DNA from: Aplectana chamaeleonis
Lineage: Eukaryota; Nematoda; Chromadorea; Rhabditida; Cosmocercidae
NCBI GenBank assembly: GCA_029168955.1
Contig: JAPDOI010000115.1
Span: 1,376,001-1,440,000 of the forward strand
Direction: 5' to 3'
Length of the DNA: 64,000 nt
The notes beneath the pieces were generated by a model. The model made no database searches, was not told the origin of the DNA, and saw only the letters and a program-made list of their open reading frames with translations. Below, piece after piece: positions 15,561 to 27,412 of this stretch (position 1 is its first letter; each line of letters opens with the position of its first letter). Both the position numbers and the translations under genes were made by a program.

Positions 15561-16916
15561 ACAGAGATCCAACACACATTCTACGACGTCTTGCACACCC
15601 CTACTGGGGTCCTGCACAAGTTCCTTGATGTCCTGCACACTCCTACTGAGGTCTTGCACACATTCTGCGACGTCCTGCACACCCCTACTGGGGTCCTGCA
15701 CAAGTTCCTTGATGTCCTGCACACTCCTACTGAGGTCCTGCACACATTCTACGACGTTCTGCACACCCCTACTGGGGTCCTGCACAGGTTCCATGATGTC
15801 CTGCACACTCCTACTGAGATCCTGCACAGGTCCCATGATGTCCTGCATTCTCCTACTGAGGTCCTGCACACGCTCAATGACGCCCTGCACACTCCTACTG
15901 AGGTCCTGCACACATTCTACGACGTCCTGCACACCCCTACTGGGGTCCTGCACAGGTTCCATGATGTCCTGCACACTCCTACTGAGGTCCTGCACACGTT
16001 CCATGATGTCCTGCACACCCCCACTGGGGTCCTGCACAGGTTCCATGATGTCCTGCACACTCCTACTAAGATCCTGCACACGCTCCATGATGCCCTGCAC
16101 ACTCCTACTGAGGTCCTGCACACATTCTACGACGTTCTGCACACCCCTACTGGGGTCCTGCACAGGTCCCATGATGTCCTGCATTCTCCTATTGAGGTCC
16201 TGCACACATTCCACGACGCCCTGCACACCCCTACAGAGATCCAACACACATTCTACGACGTCTTGCACACCCCTACTGGGGTCCTGCACAAGTTCCTTGA
16301 TGTCCTGCACACTCCTACTGAGGTCTTGCACACATTCTGCGACGTCCTGCACACCCCTACTGGGGTCCTGCACAAGTTCCTTGATGTCCTGCACACTCCT
16401 ACTGAGGTCCTGCACACATTCTACGACGTTCTGCACACCCCTACTGGGGTCCTGCACAGGTTCCATGATGTCCTGCACACTCCTACTGAGATCCTGCACA
16501 GGTCCCATGATGTCCTGCATTCTCCTACTGAGGTCCTGCACACATTCCACGTAGCCCTGCACACCCCTACTGGGGTCCTGCACAGGTTCCATGATGTCCT
16601 GCACACTCCTACTAAGATCCTGCACACGTTCCATGATGCCCTGCACACTCCTACTGAGGTCCTGCACACATTCTACGACGTCCTGCACACCCCTACTGGG
16701 GTCCTGCACAGGTTCCGTGATGTCCTGCACACTCCTACTGAGGTGCTGCACACATTCTACGACGTTCTGCACACCCCTACTTGGGTCGTGCACAGGTTCC
16801 ATGATGTCCTGCACACTCCTACTAAGGTCCTGCACACATTCTACGACGTTCTGCACACCCCTACTGGGGTCCTGCACAGGTTCCATGATGTCCTGCACAC
16901 TCCTACTAAGATCCTG
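15561..16916. repeat. Segmental duplicate inside the satellite, copy 2
   Basis: Second copy of the block at 9936-11290. It carries the same succession of rare units, including two ATCCAACACA units 672 bp apart and a unit reading CTTGGGTCGTGCACAGG. Confidence 0.8.
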
Positions 16917-18395
16917 CACAGGTCCCATGATGTCCTGCATTCTCCTACTGAGGTCCTGCACACATTCCACGACGCCCTGCACACCCCTACTGGGGTCCTG
17001 CACAGGTTCCATGATGTCCTGCACACTCCTACTAAGATCCTGCACACGTTCCATGATGCCCTGCACACTCCTACTGAGGTCCTGCACACATTCTACGACG
17101 TCCTGCACACCCCTACTGGGGTGCTGCACACGTTCCATGATGCCCTACACACTCCTACTGAGGTCCTGCACACATTCTACGACGTCCTGCACACCCCTAC
17201 TGGGGTCCTGCACAGGTTCCGTGATGTCCTGCACACTCCTACTGAGGTCCCGCACACATTCTACGACGTTCTGCACACCCCTACTGGGGTCCTGCACAGG
17301 TCCCATGATGTCCTGCACACTCCTACTAAGGTCCTGCACACGTTCCATGATGTCCTGCACACTCCTACTGAGGTCCTGCACACATTCTACGACGTTCTGC
17401 ACACCCCTACTGGGGTCCTGCACAGGTTCCGTGATGTCCTGCACACTCCTACTGAGGTCCTGCACACGTTCTACGACGTTCTGCACACCCCTACTGGGGT
17501 CCTGCACAGGTTCCATGATGCCCTGCACAATCCTACTGAGGTCCTGCACACATTCTACGACGTCCTGCACACCCCTACTGGGGTCCTGCACAAGTTCATT
17601 GATGTCCTGCACACTCCTACTGAGGTCCTGCACAGGTCTCATGATGTCCTGCACACTCCTACTAAGGTCCTGCACACGTTCCATGATGTCCTGCACTCTC
17701 CTACTGAGGTCCTGCACACATTTCTACGACGTTCTGCACACCCCTACTGGGGTCCTGCACAGGTTCCATGATGTGCTGCACACTCCTACTAAGGTCCTGC
17801 ACACGTTCTATGATGTCCTGCACACCCCTACTAGGGTCCTGCACACGTTCCGTGGTGTCCTGCACACTCCTACTGAGGTCCTGCACACATTCTACGACGT
17901 CCTGCACACCCTTACTGGGGTCCTGCACAAGTTCCTTGATGTCCTTCACACTCCTACTGAGGTCCTGCACACATTCTACGACGTCCTGCACACCCCTACT
18001 GGGGTCCTGCACAGGTTCCGTGATGTCCTGCACACTCCTACTGAGGTCCTGAACACATTCTACGACGTCCTGCACACCCCTACTGGGGTCCTGCACAGGT
18101 CCCATGATGTCCTGCACACTCCTACTAAGGTCCTGCACACGTTCCATGATGTCCTGCACACTCCTACTGAGGTCCTGCACACATTCTACGACGTCCTGCA
18201 CACCCCTACTGGGGTCCTGCACAGGTTCCGTGATGTCCTGCACACTCCTACTGAGGTCCTGAACACATTCTACGACGTCCTGCACACCCCTACTGGGGTC
18301 CTGCACAGGTTCCGTGATGTCCTGCACACTCCTACCGAGGTCCTATACACATTCTACGGCGTCCTGCACACCCCTACTGAGGTCTCGCATAGTCA

Positions 18396-19192
18396 ACCGA
18401 CACTTCAGCACACCCTGCGACGCCTTCTTATCGATGGTGCGCTTGGAACGAATACGCGCCGCGGTCAAGAACATCAATCCCGCACAGCGTCCTCTTCCGA
18501 GCCGGACGTTTAAAGTACACCACCCTAGAGAGCAAGGTGTTTATATGGAGTCTAAGAAAACAATGACTGATAACGAAAAACCCATCATTTTCATAAACTA
18601 ATCTTGAGAGGCCGGTTTCCGAGTTTGAACCGCCCGTTAGGGGCCCAGAAGTCATTATGGTGAGTTCTGGCAATTATTTTCGGTTATCCCGTGGCCGATT
18701 ACCTCTAGTCACAAATTTTCAAGCGATTTGGTCCACGCCTTCCAAAAAAATTGAATCCGACGGACGGAGGTGGAGGCGGAGGAGGAGGCCGTGGCGGAGG
18801 CGGTGGAGGTGGTGGAGAAGGTTTTTGCGTACTTCGAGAGGTCATAACTTCTGAAAGCGGGGACCAGTTAGGATGAAAAGTTGCACACATATGTAATTTC
18901 TTGCAGCGCATCGAATAGTGTACAGCTCATACCTCTGGTGACGGTATGAATAGGTGATCTCATTGTAGGGCATCCGCGCGGGAAGAGATCAAAGCCACAT
19001 CCTGGTGCGCGCTTCGCGCGCGCCACAATTCTCAAAACCACACCGTTTCTATGATAGTGATACAGAAAAGTGCGAGTAGCAGGAAAAGGGGGGTTAATTC
19101 AGGTTGATAATGTTATTCATAAGACATTATTGTAAAAAAGTAGTCGTTGAAAAAATTGATTGCAATAACTTTTGAACGACGCTTTCTGAAAT
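18396..19192. other. Satellite edge and gene-free flank
   Basis: The last units lose identity at about 18375-18400 and pass into non-repetitive sequence. A short + strand frame runs from the last units to 18601, but it has no recognisable product and no gene-like context. 18766-18825 is a purine-rich GGA/GGC trinucleotide tract with clustered G runs. 19035-19095 is a fragment of the 155-bp foldback family also present near 44.2 kb and 59.7 kb. No supported gene was seen. Confidence 0.6.
18766..18825 (+). repeat. GGA/GGC purine-rich simple repeat
   Basis: About 60 bp made almost only of GGA, GGC and GGT triplets on the + strand. The many GG and GGAGG runs could in principle fold as a G-quadruplex. 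There is no gene evidence around it. Confidence 0.8.
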
Positions 19193-20222
19193 ACTGTCGT
19201 TCTCGGAGCCCAATTCCGGTTCGTAATTGCGGACTACGGCTGTTGCATCACGCGACAGCTCCGACACTCACAACGTTCAATTGTTGTGGAAATTTCGTTG
19301 AACTAATGCCCACAATGGAAATCAGCAGAATTTCTCCAACAGTTCAATGGAAATTGTTCGGTAGTTGATATGGGTTTCCACTAAAGTTGAACAGGGGTGC
19401 GTTCCAAGAAGATTTCCATGGGAGGAAAATGGGTCTGATAAGATATAACGAATGATAATCTAACAGATAGGCTCATTTCATGCGGTCTCTCAATCTATCA
19501 TTGGTCGGCTCTTATCAGATTCATTTTTCCTCCCGTGGAAATCTTCTTAGAACGCACCCCAGAAGTGCAGAACGGAGGAAATTCCAAATAGTTTCTGCAT
19601 GGATATTCGTACACATTTTTTACCTAGTTTCTTCTTACGGTTGAATGTTATCTCAATAGCTGACCGCACCTGGCCTAACCAGGTGTGCACTTAAATTTCT
19701 CACTGAAAATCAATTAGTGCGCATGCTCCGCCTCTTGCCTGCTCCCAGGACAGAGCACCCGTGTTGGTGCAAGAGCAGTCAAGAGCAGGCACTCACACCC
19801 CACGCAACTTGAAGGCAGAGCCCGAGGAATGATCACGTAACACTGGGAGGAGTCGTTCGAGCCCCACCTCGAGCCGGCTCGTATGTACCGCTAGTTTGAT
19901 TTTGGCGTTCAACGTTGCGTCGGAGCAGTCGTCTGGCCGAAGTGCGTACGCGACGCAACACGCAGCGCGGGGATAAGCCTAGCAATTCAACGCAAAGTTC
20001 CAATCGGGTCAACTTCTCGACAAAATAGCCTCGGTAGTTCAACTCGAACGCCATTTTTCTCCATAGCGTCAACGCCCCGAATGTCTGAGGACACGTGATA
20101 ATCGTGCTGGGAGAAAGGTGAATCGTGCCAGGACCAAGTGGTCCCAGCACGATCACCATCCTAATGCAACAGCAGCCGTTGTCCGCAAATGCGGCTCGGA
20201 ATTTGGCTCCGAGAACGACAGT
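19193..20222. mobile_element. Foldback/MITE-like element with ~60-bp inverted ends
   Basis: The left end (ACTGTCGTTCTCGGAGCC...) and right end (...GGCTCCGAGAACGACAGT) are inverted repeats of about 60 bp that both continue inward through GCGGACTACGGCTG-type sequence. The interior of about 0.9 kb has no transposase-like frame. It contains a smaller complete foldback at 19394-19560. Superfamily not assigned. Confidence 0.75.
19394..19560. mobile_element. Nested 167-bp foldback element
   Basis: Inverted arms of about 50 bp begin GGGGTGCGTTC and end GAACGCACCCC. They enclose about 65 bp of unrelated sequence. The element lies inside the larger foldback at 19193-20222, so it is probably the younger insertion. 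Non-coding. Confidence 0.8.
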
Positions 20223-20653
20223 GTTTTAAGGCGCAAATTCTCTTTCCTGGCGGATGGCGAAAAGGGAAATTCACTCATTTTCACTTAATGTATAAGCGAA
20301 ACATGATTTAAAAATTTTTACGCCAACGTATAGTCCGACTCACAAATTGGAATGGAAGACAAAGAGTCCAAGGGTTGAAGTTCTGGCTTGCTAAGCAGTA
20401 GAATTCACTAATTTGAATTGTTGAAGTATTAGCAGCAAAAATTAGGAGATTAAGAAGCTGGAACATCTAAAAATAAGTTCATTTGTCGGCGTTTCCCTCG
20501 CGTCCTCTGGTTCCGAGCCTGATTTACTCTCTTCCCTCTCGTGCGGAGCGAGGGTAGAGACAGTGTGAAAGTGTGGGTAAAAGGAGACGCAGCGTACCCG
20601 TGCAGACGCACGCGATGAACGGAAATAAATCACACCCGGAAATAAGATTTACA

Positions 20654-21500
20654 ACAATGGAAGTAGGACCTGGTGAGGTTGCGGACTCTCCCTAAGGCCC
20701 CCGTCATAGTCGGTGGATCTACTGAGTCCCACCGGGTTGATACGCACCGAATTCGTGGGAAATGGGTGGAAAAAAAATCAACCCACTGAGTCCGACTGCG
20801 ACCGTCTGATGCCCACCGCAATCCCCCCGGTCGATACTGATATTTCTCATGCGTGCAAGGGCGGGGCCAATGCACCGACTGAGTCCCACTGAGTCCCACT
20901 GACTCCCACCCGGTCGATATAGGTGCTTCACACGTGATTTGGATGCATTTTTTTCGGCAGACTGCGACCTGCCTAGTCCCGCCGCATCTCGACTCTCGTC
21001 GTCTGCGCTCTGCCCCACCTGCTGCTGACACGGAAATCAGATTCAGACATGTTGAAAACAAGAAAAATCAGCCACCAAACACGTTCCGATTCACAGCTGA
21101 GGTGATAATCGTCACTATCAATTGCGTGTTTCGCAGAGGAGCTGGTTGGTGGTGGGGGCAACCGGACTCAGTGGGACTCAGCAGATTTTTCCACCCCGGA
21201 CTCATCCGGACTCAGTCGGACTCAGCAGGTTTCTCGACGAAGTCTGACCGGGGCCTAACATTTTGTCGTCTGGTTGTGTTATCATTCATTTTTGCGAAAT
21301 AACTGAGATTGGTCGGTGAGTTTTTGGTTTCCACTCTCACATTTTCACCTGTTTTCATTGCTTCCACAGATGTAATCATATCGGTGAAAACACAGACTCA
21401 CCGATCTATCACAGCTGTTTCGGAAAAATGAGTGATACCACTGGCAAACTACCGTATGTTAGGACGAGTCCGTAACCTCACTAGGTCCTACTTCCATTGT
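20654..21500. mobile_element. Nested foldback elements rich in GACTCAG motifs
   Basis: Outer inverted arms (CAATGGAAGTAGGACC at the left, GGTCCTACTTCCATTG at the right) enclose a second inverted pair: TAAGGCCCCCGTC near 20692 and GACCGGGGCCTAA near 21260. The inner segment contains repeated CACTGAGTCC blocks near 20880-20915 and inverted GGACTCAG blocks near 21169-21230, so it could fold on itself. No transposase seen. Confidence 0.65.
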
Positions 21501-21734
21501 TTTAGACTATACCTTCTTCGTTTTGTTTGGTGATTCGCCCGCAGAAACGCATTTTAATCTTACATAGGCTTCATCGTTTGTGCGCATGGGAACCTTCAGT
21601 TCTGTGATCGATGCTACACAGAGAAGTAAAACACAGACTGAGGTTCTAAACCCTTCGCGAAGACTAACAGCTAGATCCCTGGGCAGGAACGCACGGACAT
21701 TGCAGGCGAACCTCCAACACTCAGAAAAATGAAA

Positions 21735-22015
21735 ACATATTACATGTAAAATAAAAGGCCTGAATTATTTACATGTAATATAAATTGGCCAATGTATTTT
21801 ACTTGCAAATTATCTCGACCGCTGTATGTTACATGTAATATATCGGTCCTTCGCTCGCAGGCCAAATGTCGCGTGTAATATGTTTTCGATGGAGAAAACA
21901 TAATACTTGTAACATAAGAGACTATTACAATATACTTGTAATATATCTCCGTCAATGTAAGTTACATGTGAAGTATCTCTACTCAAGTAAATTACATGTA
22001 GTATAAGTGTAACAT
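21735..22015. repeat. Degenerate ~30-bp tandem repeat with TTACATGTAA palindromes
   Basis: About nine poorly conserved units of roughly 30 bp. Most contain a variant of the palindrome TTACATGTAATAT next to a clause such as ATCTCGAC or ATCTCCGTC. AT-rich, with no coding signal. Confidence 0.65.
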
Positions 22016-22295
22016 GATTCAAATATCTTCAAAAACTGAGGGCCTATGCTGAACACCTTCTGCAAACCTGCACAGCATACGGGCCGCCTCATACCTTAGC
22101 CATGAGAACAGGACCATTGCATTGACTTTCGAGAGGGAGGTCACTCGCCCTGACCGAGTCGTTGATCTCTCGCTCCTCATGATCCGTTTAAATCGTGTGG
22201 AGGATTGGGGGGAGCGTCATGCATTTTTTGTAGCAAGCTTAAGCCCACTGCTTCTTGTATGAAGCTGTGGGATCCAAGCTTGCTGCTTCATTAAG

Positions 22296-22730
22296 GGGGG
22301 GGGGGGCCTAGCGCAACCCTAACGTTGAAAAAACTAAGGAAAATGAGCTCGGAACGGTCCCCTACGGCCCCAGAGTTGGACACCCGTCAGCTCGTCGCAC
22401 CCAGATGCACTTTCCACGCCCACCGACGTAAACAAATGAATGCTCGAGATTGTGAGATGAGCGATGGTTTCCGATAAATAGCCCGTTCTTCCCTTCATTC
22501 TCGACTTCTCTCTTTACTCAGGTCAGCTCGCATACATCGGCTGCAAAAGGCGGAAGTTACAAGCCTCGGACAACTCGTCCACCATGTTTCCTTAGCTCAA
22601 TATTTGAGGGACCATAACTCAGTTCCTAGAAGGTCTTGTACGATTCCAAAAACATCATTGGAATCAGCATGGGACCGTCTTCAAAATAGGCGGAAAAGCA
22701 GAAAAACGATTCTTATCGTGAACACTGTCT
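22296..22730. mobile_element. TTAA-flanked MITE, left end missing
   Basis: The right end CGTGAACACTGTCT abuts TTAA at 22731. The body matches the complete copy at 49003-49487, including the block GGTCAGCTCGCATACATCGG and the ATCATTGGAATCAGCATGG region. The left inverted end is replaced by an 11-13 base G run at about 22285-22300, so this copy is truncated. Non-coding. Confidence 0.75.
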
Positions 22731-22734
22731 TTAA

Positions 22735-23679
22735 GCAACATATTTTTTGGAAGTCACCCAAAATCTTACAGAATCGAATAAGAGTCACAGAGTAGGGCAG
22801 GAAGCACAACTCAGGAAGAGATATAAAACTCAAAGCATACATGTGTAGCTACTAAATTATCCAATAAGACAAACATCAGCTGTCTTAGGAAGGAAACAAG
22901 AAAACAAGTCTGCTAAGGACAGCCATACGATTTCTCTACCAATCCAAGACCATCCTGCTTCTCCTGTGGCACAACTGCGCTTCTGAAATAAGATATTGGA
23001 GCTAAAGATGATACGGACCGTATGAACAAAAGAAAAGCACGAACGCTTGATGGGGTTAGAAGCCAATCTTCCATCATATTGAAGAATACCCGCGCTAAAA
23101 TTTGTAAAAACGGGGAGCATTTGAAAACCCTGGCAAAAAAGTCCGATGCTTGTAACTTTTTTGAACAAAGACCTTTTTGGATTCTATCATATTCACAGCT
23201 CAAACTCCTGCATAATTATGTGCTTTTTGGATCAAAACTTCCTAGAGTAGCTGTGTTTTTGAATGGAATTTTCAAAAACTCCGTGCGCGGCAAAATGCGG
23301 CGAAACGTTGGGTAGTAATTCTACAAGTAATAGAAGATCACTCTCTGTATTTTCTTCATGAGTTGGATGCAGGTAAACTGGTAGTTCAATTTCAAGAGTT
23401 TTCGAAATACACGAGTCAGTATTCTTATCTTATTCGCATAATCAATCCTCCCATTCCAAGTCTTATATGCACACTTTACTTCAAGAAGCTACGCAAATAC
23501 AGAGAACCTTCATAATTGGAAATACAAGGGTTCAACAAGATCTAAGTAGCATCCCGAGCAGAATTATTAAGCTACATTAGATAAAGACGAAGGACTCCGG
23601 ATAAATAAAAAGCTCTGGAGGGCAGCGTTCTCCAAACGCGTAACCGCTTGTGCGAAGTGCCGGTAAGAATTCGCTGATT
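22735..23679. other. Gene-free AT-rich stretch
   Basis: No recognisable gene, RNA or clear repeat was seen. Short frames on both strands overlap one another and show no family resemblance. Confidence 0.5.
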
Positions 23680-24110
23680 CGCACGATCACTATTCACCGG
23701 CGATAGGATGTGTTGCCTTATCAACCTGCCGTGAACCTGCTATCAACAGGTCGATAGCAGGTCAATAACAGGTCCATGTTTTTATCCCGAAAGGACTTGC
23801 GAGTGCACGCTCGCTCGAAAAAGGGGCGGACCACCTGCTGTTGACATTTGAGTTTGTCTGATGTGTAATCGTTTGTGGACCCGTCTTTTGCAAATCGCTA
23901 CTCTTTGCTGCTCTGTTCTTTCCTTCGGACCTTAAAGGCATCGTACACGATGACAACCGAATTCCAGCTTTTGCGTTCAGCCGGGACAGTGGGTCATAAC
24001 AATTTCACTCAGAAAGTATGGAGTTTCAAAATTGCCTCTGCTCAGGCAAACTCAAATGTCGACAGCAGGTTTCTGAGGTGTCATTACAGAGCACATCAGC
24101 TGAGGACATG
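23680..24110. mobile_element. Composite repeat: CAGGT-rich block plus TTAA MITE fragment
   Basis: 23680-23870 (GGATGTGTTGCCTT... then several GATAGCAGGT motifs and ending TTGACATTTGAGTTTG) is shared with 28960-29145. From TTAA at 23932 the end AGGCATCGTACACGATGA starts a fragment of the MITE complete at 41484-42090. The fragment runs back into an inverted copy of the CAAACTCAAATGTCGACAGC motif near 24055. This is nested or recombined mobile DNA without coding capacity. Confidence 0.6.
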
Positions 24111-24495
24111 AAAAAAATGGTGATTTCGGCGCGAGAGAACCTGGTATCACGCCGAAAGGTCCAGCTGTAGACCTCCTAGCGCCGGATTCGCAGACGGCGG
24201 CATGGCCTAACTGAAGCCCCAAAAGGTTCAGCTGTCGACCTGCTACCGCCGGATTTATTCAATTTGCTGTAGACATCCTAACGCCGGGCTATTATTGGTA
24301 GGGTGGCCAACTGCGAAATTCGGAGCAGCTAAACGAGCTGGAACTTCGCAGGATTCAAAAACTATTGCTGTAGTATTGCTATCCCTAGCTGTTATTGTAG
24401 CCGTCCCCATGCTCGACTTCCCTGAAGGCAGTAAACCCACTCCTCAACGCCAGCGCGGCACACGTCTCCCGCGGGCGGGGTTTGGGGATATGAAT

Positions 24496-24664
24496 TATAG
24501 TTGTACAATTTCGAAAAAAACGTCGAACGAACGAAAATCGAACTTTTTTGTTCGAAAAAATTTAGAACAAGCGAAATTTGAAAAAATTTCGTTCGACGAA
24601 TTTTCGCACGAACGAAAAAAATTTCGAAAAATCTTTCGAAAATTTTTTTCGTGTACAACTATAG
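24496..24664. mobile_element. Small AT-rich foldback element
   Basis: Inverted ends TATAGTTGTACA and TGTACAACTATA enclose a T/A-rich interior dense in TTCGAA and CGAACGAA motifs, which is itself partly palindromic. About 168 bp, non-coding. Confidence 0.65.
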
Positions 24665-26160
24665 TATGACTACTTTCTACGCGCGTCAGGCGCTTGCGGA
24701 GGCTACGAATATTCCAGCGGCGACGCTGTGGCGGAGCGGATCAAAATGGGCCTTAACTTTGTTCAGCAAGCGAATACTGTACACGGCTTCGCTATCATGA
24801 TACTAGGATTAATTATTATAGAACGGAATGAAATTGATGGTGGTTCAATAAAAAAATGATGAAAACGTTGTAAAAGTCGTTGCCGTTATGGCGGAGCGGG
24901 CGTCACGCGCGTGCCGCGCGGACGAGGGGAAGGCCATTTTGACTCCAACGCCACGCCTGCGCGCCACGCGAGTGCCGCAATGGTGTTGAGGAGCATGAAT
25001 GGCGCCTAAACATGGACATTTCGGTTTTTCTATTTCTTATCAAGGTCCAACTCTTACTGGCTCAATATTTCAGCTATTTCGCAGCTTCCAGTGGCTAGCA
25101 GAAGAGAAAAAATGAAAAATATTATTTATTTACTTTCGAATCGTTTAGGCTTAACAGGCTTCATTTGAAGCATTAAGCAACAAATATGTAGTAACAATAT
25201 AAAAACCGAGAGACCTGAGAAAAATAACTCTATAGAACTTGACTATGTGAGGGCTGGATTATGGCAATTAACGAAACGGGTTAACGAAATTTCTCCAATA
25301 AAGCGATATCCGCAGTTCCCGGGACTTTTTCAAAACGGGAACTCCCAGCACAGCCTCATGATCCAAATATTTTTCTCCACTAAACCTCACATTTATGGGT
25401 GTGGGTATTATTCACATTGCCTTATCTGATTATAACTATTTTCCGATCTTGGTTATTTCTCTCCAGATAAATCGAATCTCTGAAAAATCTTTGAGATTTG
25501 GCAAAATGAACCTATGCAGTGGGATAAATCGTTGCGCATAATGCTTGTAAACAATTCAAGAAATTCGAAATTCGCTAAATTGAGATAAAGTTCCACGAAC
25601 CCGATTTGGTACTGGGAATCAGTCCTCAAGTAGTTCAAATGTTCTCGGATCTTAAACAGCGTCGATGTGTGGAAAGAAGTGAGCGAGGTGTACTAAAATA
25701 TTTTCGGTCCCTAGAACCTCTTTCAACACTTCGATGTAAAATACAAACGTAGATATTTCGGGTAGCTCTAATAGGTAGAGGAAGTGTTGCGCGTACGAAA
25801 GGTAATCCATATTTGCTGAAAAGATGCATATAGCTTGTAAGGTCTGTTTTAGACTTCGGTCGCCGTGTGGTGCTATAGCATGATAATCATGAGAATTGAT
25901 CGTTATTGCATTGCATGTAAATTCTCATTCGAAGCATGCTATCGCAGCGATCGGCGATGGAACTCTGAAAACCCCCTAAAACAGTGAAATTGTTGTGGTT
26001 TCGGCGCGGGCTGGTGCGGAGAGGAGGTTAGGCCGGGATAACACCTGCCGCGATCGCGGCCAGCGACAGCGACTATGCGTTTCAGGCATATTGGTTTCCG
26101 GTCGATATTGATGGTAAGCATTGCGCCGAGTGGCTCGTCACTGCAAGTGTGATCCCGACC
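24665..26160. other. Gene-free stretch
   Basis: No gene recognised. 24880-24980 is GC-rich, with GGCGGAGCGGG and GCGCCACGCGAGTGCCGC. 25980-26110 holds a CGATCGCGGCCAGCGACAGCGAC block resembling the GCGACAGCGAC-rich repeat near 51.5 kb, probably a dispersed repeat. Confidence 0.5.
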
Positions 26161-26164
26161 TTAG

Positions 26165-26649
26165 AGGCATTGTTCACGATGAAAAATGTGTTTCAGTTTC
26201 CACTAGGAATGGGTAGTGGAGGGGCACACTGTAACGTTGACGTCGAAAGGACGCATGAAAACGAGCCAGGAAAAGCTCCAAAAGAGCCCGAAGTCTCCAC
26301 TTCAAGCGCAAGGAAAACTCCAAAAGCGCAGCACACGCCCACCGACGTGAACAAATGGATGCTCGAGATCGTGAGATGAGCGATGATTTCCAATCATTAG
26401 CCCCGTTCTTCCCTTCATTCTCAACTTCTCTCTTTACTCAGGTCAGCTCGCACACATCGGCTGCAAAAGACGGGAGTTACAAGCCTCGGACAGCTCGTCC
26501 ACCATGTTTCCTTAGCCCAATTTTAAGGGACCATAACTCCGGTCCCAGAAGGTCTTTTACGATTTCAGAGACATCATTGGAATCAGCGTGGGGCGGTTTT
26601 CAAGATAGGAGTGAAAACAGAAAAACGATTCTCATCGTGAACACTGCCT
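26165..26649. mobile_element. TTAA-type MITE, 485 bp
   Basis: Left end AGGCATTGTTCACGATGAAA follows TTAG (a decayed TTAA) at 26161; right end ATCGTGAACACTGCCT precedes TTAA at 26650. The right half matches the copies at 22.3, 37.4 and 49.0 kb, while the left half differs, so this is a subfamily. Non-coding. Confidence 0.8.
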
Positions 26650-27005
26650 TTAAGGGGTCTGCAGAGTAGCAGAGACCGGCGAGTGGACGCCGAGCGTCAG
26701 CCTTTACGCGGCGACAAAATTTTTTCGAAACATCATCGTCGCGGCGTCTGTTGCCGCTCGCTGGCAGTGATTTAGTGCCCTATCGGTGCCTCCTAGTCGC
26801 CCTTCACGCCGCGTCGGTCGTCATCGTCGCTGAATGTAATCGATATTAAATCACCTAGTGTTGTTCGTCGCTGCGAGCAACACCGCTTAGAGACAGCAAA
26901 GTACCAGCATCGCGCGCGCCGCACGCGCCCTGAACGATCAGAATCACGCAATTCCACAGATGGTACACATAAGGGAAAACCTGCTGATCTACTCTCCGTA
27001 AGTAG

Positions 27006-27412
27006 GGTATCTTTCATAGCCCTCACCTCGAGCGCGAAATGCACGTGCCGCTCGGGACGAGCGGTGGACTATGAAACTTTCAACCGCGCGACACGCTGTA
27101 AGAATAAAAAAGACGGGAAGCAACTATGAAATGCCCGGCACTACCGAAATTACTGTGCGGAGTAAAGTTGAGAAAGATTGTGACATGCACGAAAATTCTT
27201 AGCCTGCATTTGCAGAGCTCTTGGCTCTTTGTATGGGTCTATGCGCTCGCCGCTCACCTTTGCACACACGCGCGAACGTTAAACCTTACTTTCACGGTGT
27301 TTTCATGCATTCCTTCCCTGGATGGGCGACAAGCGCGTCGAGGCACGTCCCGAGCGGTGGAAAGTTTCATAGCCCACCGCGCTTGCGGCCAGGACTATGA
27401 AAGATGCTCAAG
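27006..27412. mobile_element. Inverted-repeat element containing TTTCATAG motifs
   Basis: ATCTTTCATAGCCC near 27009 and GACTATGAAAGAT near 27400 form outer inverted ends. A second inner pair (CGGGACGAGCGGTGGACTATGAAA near 27055, CGTCCCGAGCGGTGGAAAGTTTC near 27350) is a tandem/inverted copy of the same module. A short frame inside has no recognisable product. Confidence 0.5.

Larger units (their letters stand above)
1..18395. repeat. 21-bp satellite with 42/84/672-bp higher-order structure
   Basis: Continuous tandem array of about 875 units of 21 bp. Each unit begins with a near-invariant GTCCTGCACA followed by 11 variable bases. Four unit types alternate (ending CTCCTACTGAG, CATTCTACGAC, CCCCTACTGGG, GGTTCCATGAT), giving a 42-bp dimer and an 84-bp tetramer. 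A rare unit with ACAGAGATCCAACACA recurs at 9936 and 10608 and at 15561 and 16233, both 672 bp apart (8 x 84). The array is already under way at base 1, so its left end is outside the window. Its right end decays from about 18375. Because 21 is a multiple of three, all frames are open for kilobases on both strands; one-base indels (for example near 2793, 4237, 7797, 12690, 13349, 17722) break every frame, so it is called satellite, not gene. Confidence 0.97.

Noticed and set aside
20878..21230. AP-1 (TGASTCA) site cluster in the GACTCAG-rich foldback
   Set aside because: The repeated motif is CTGAGTCC or GGACTCAG, which lacks the final A of the AP-1 consensus.
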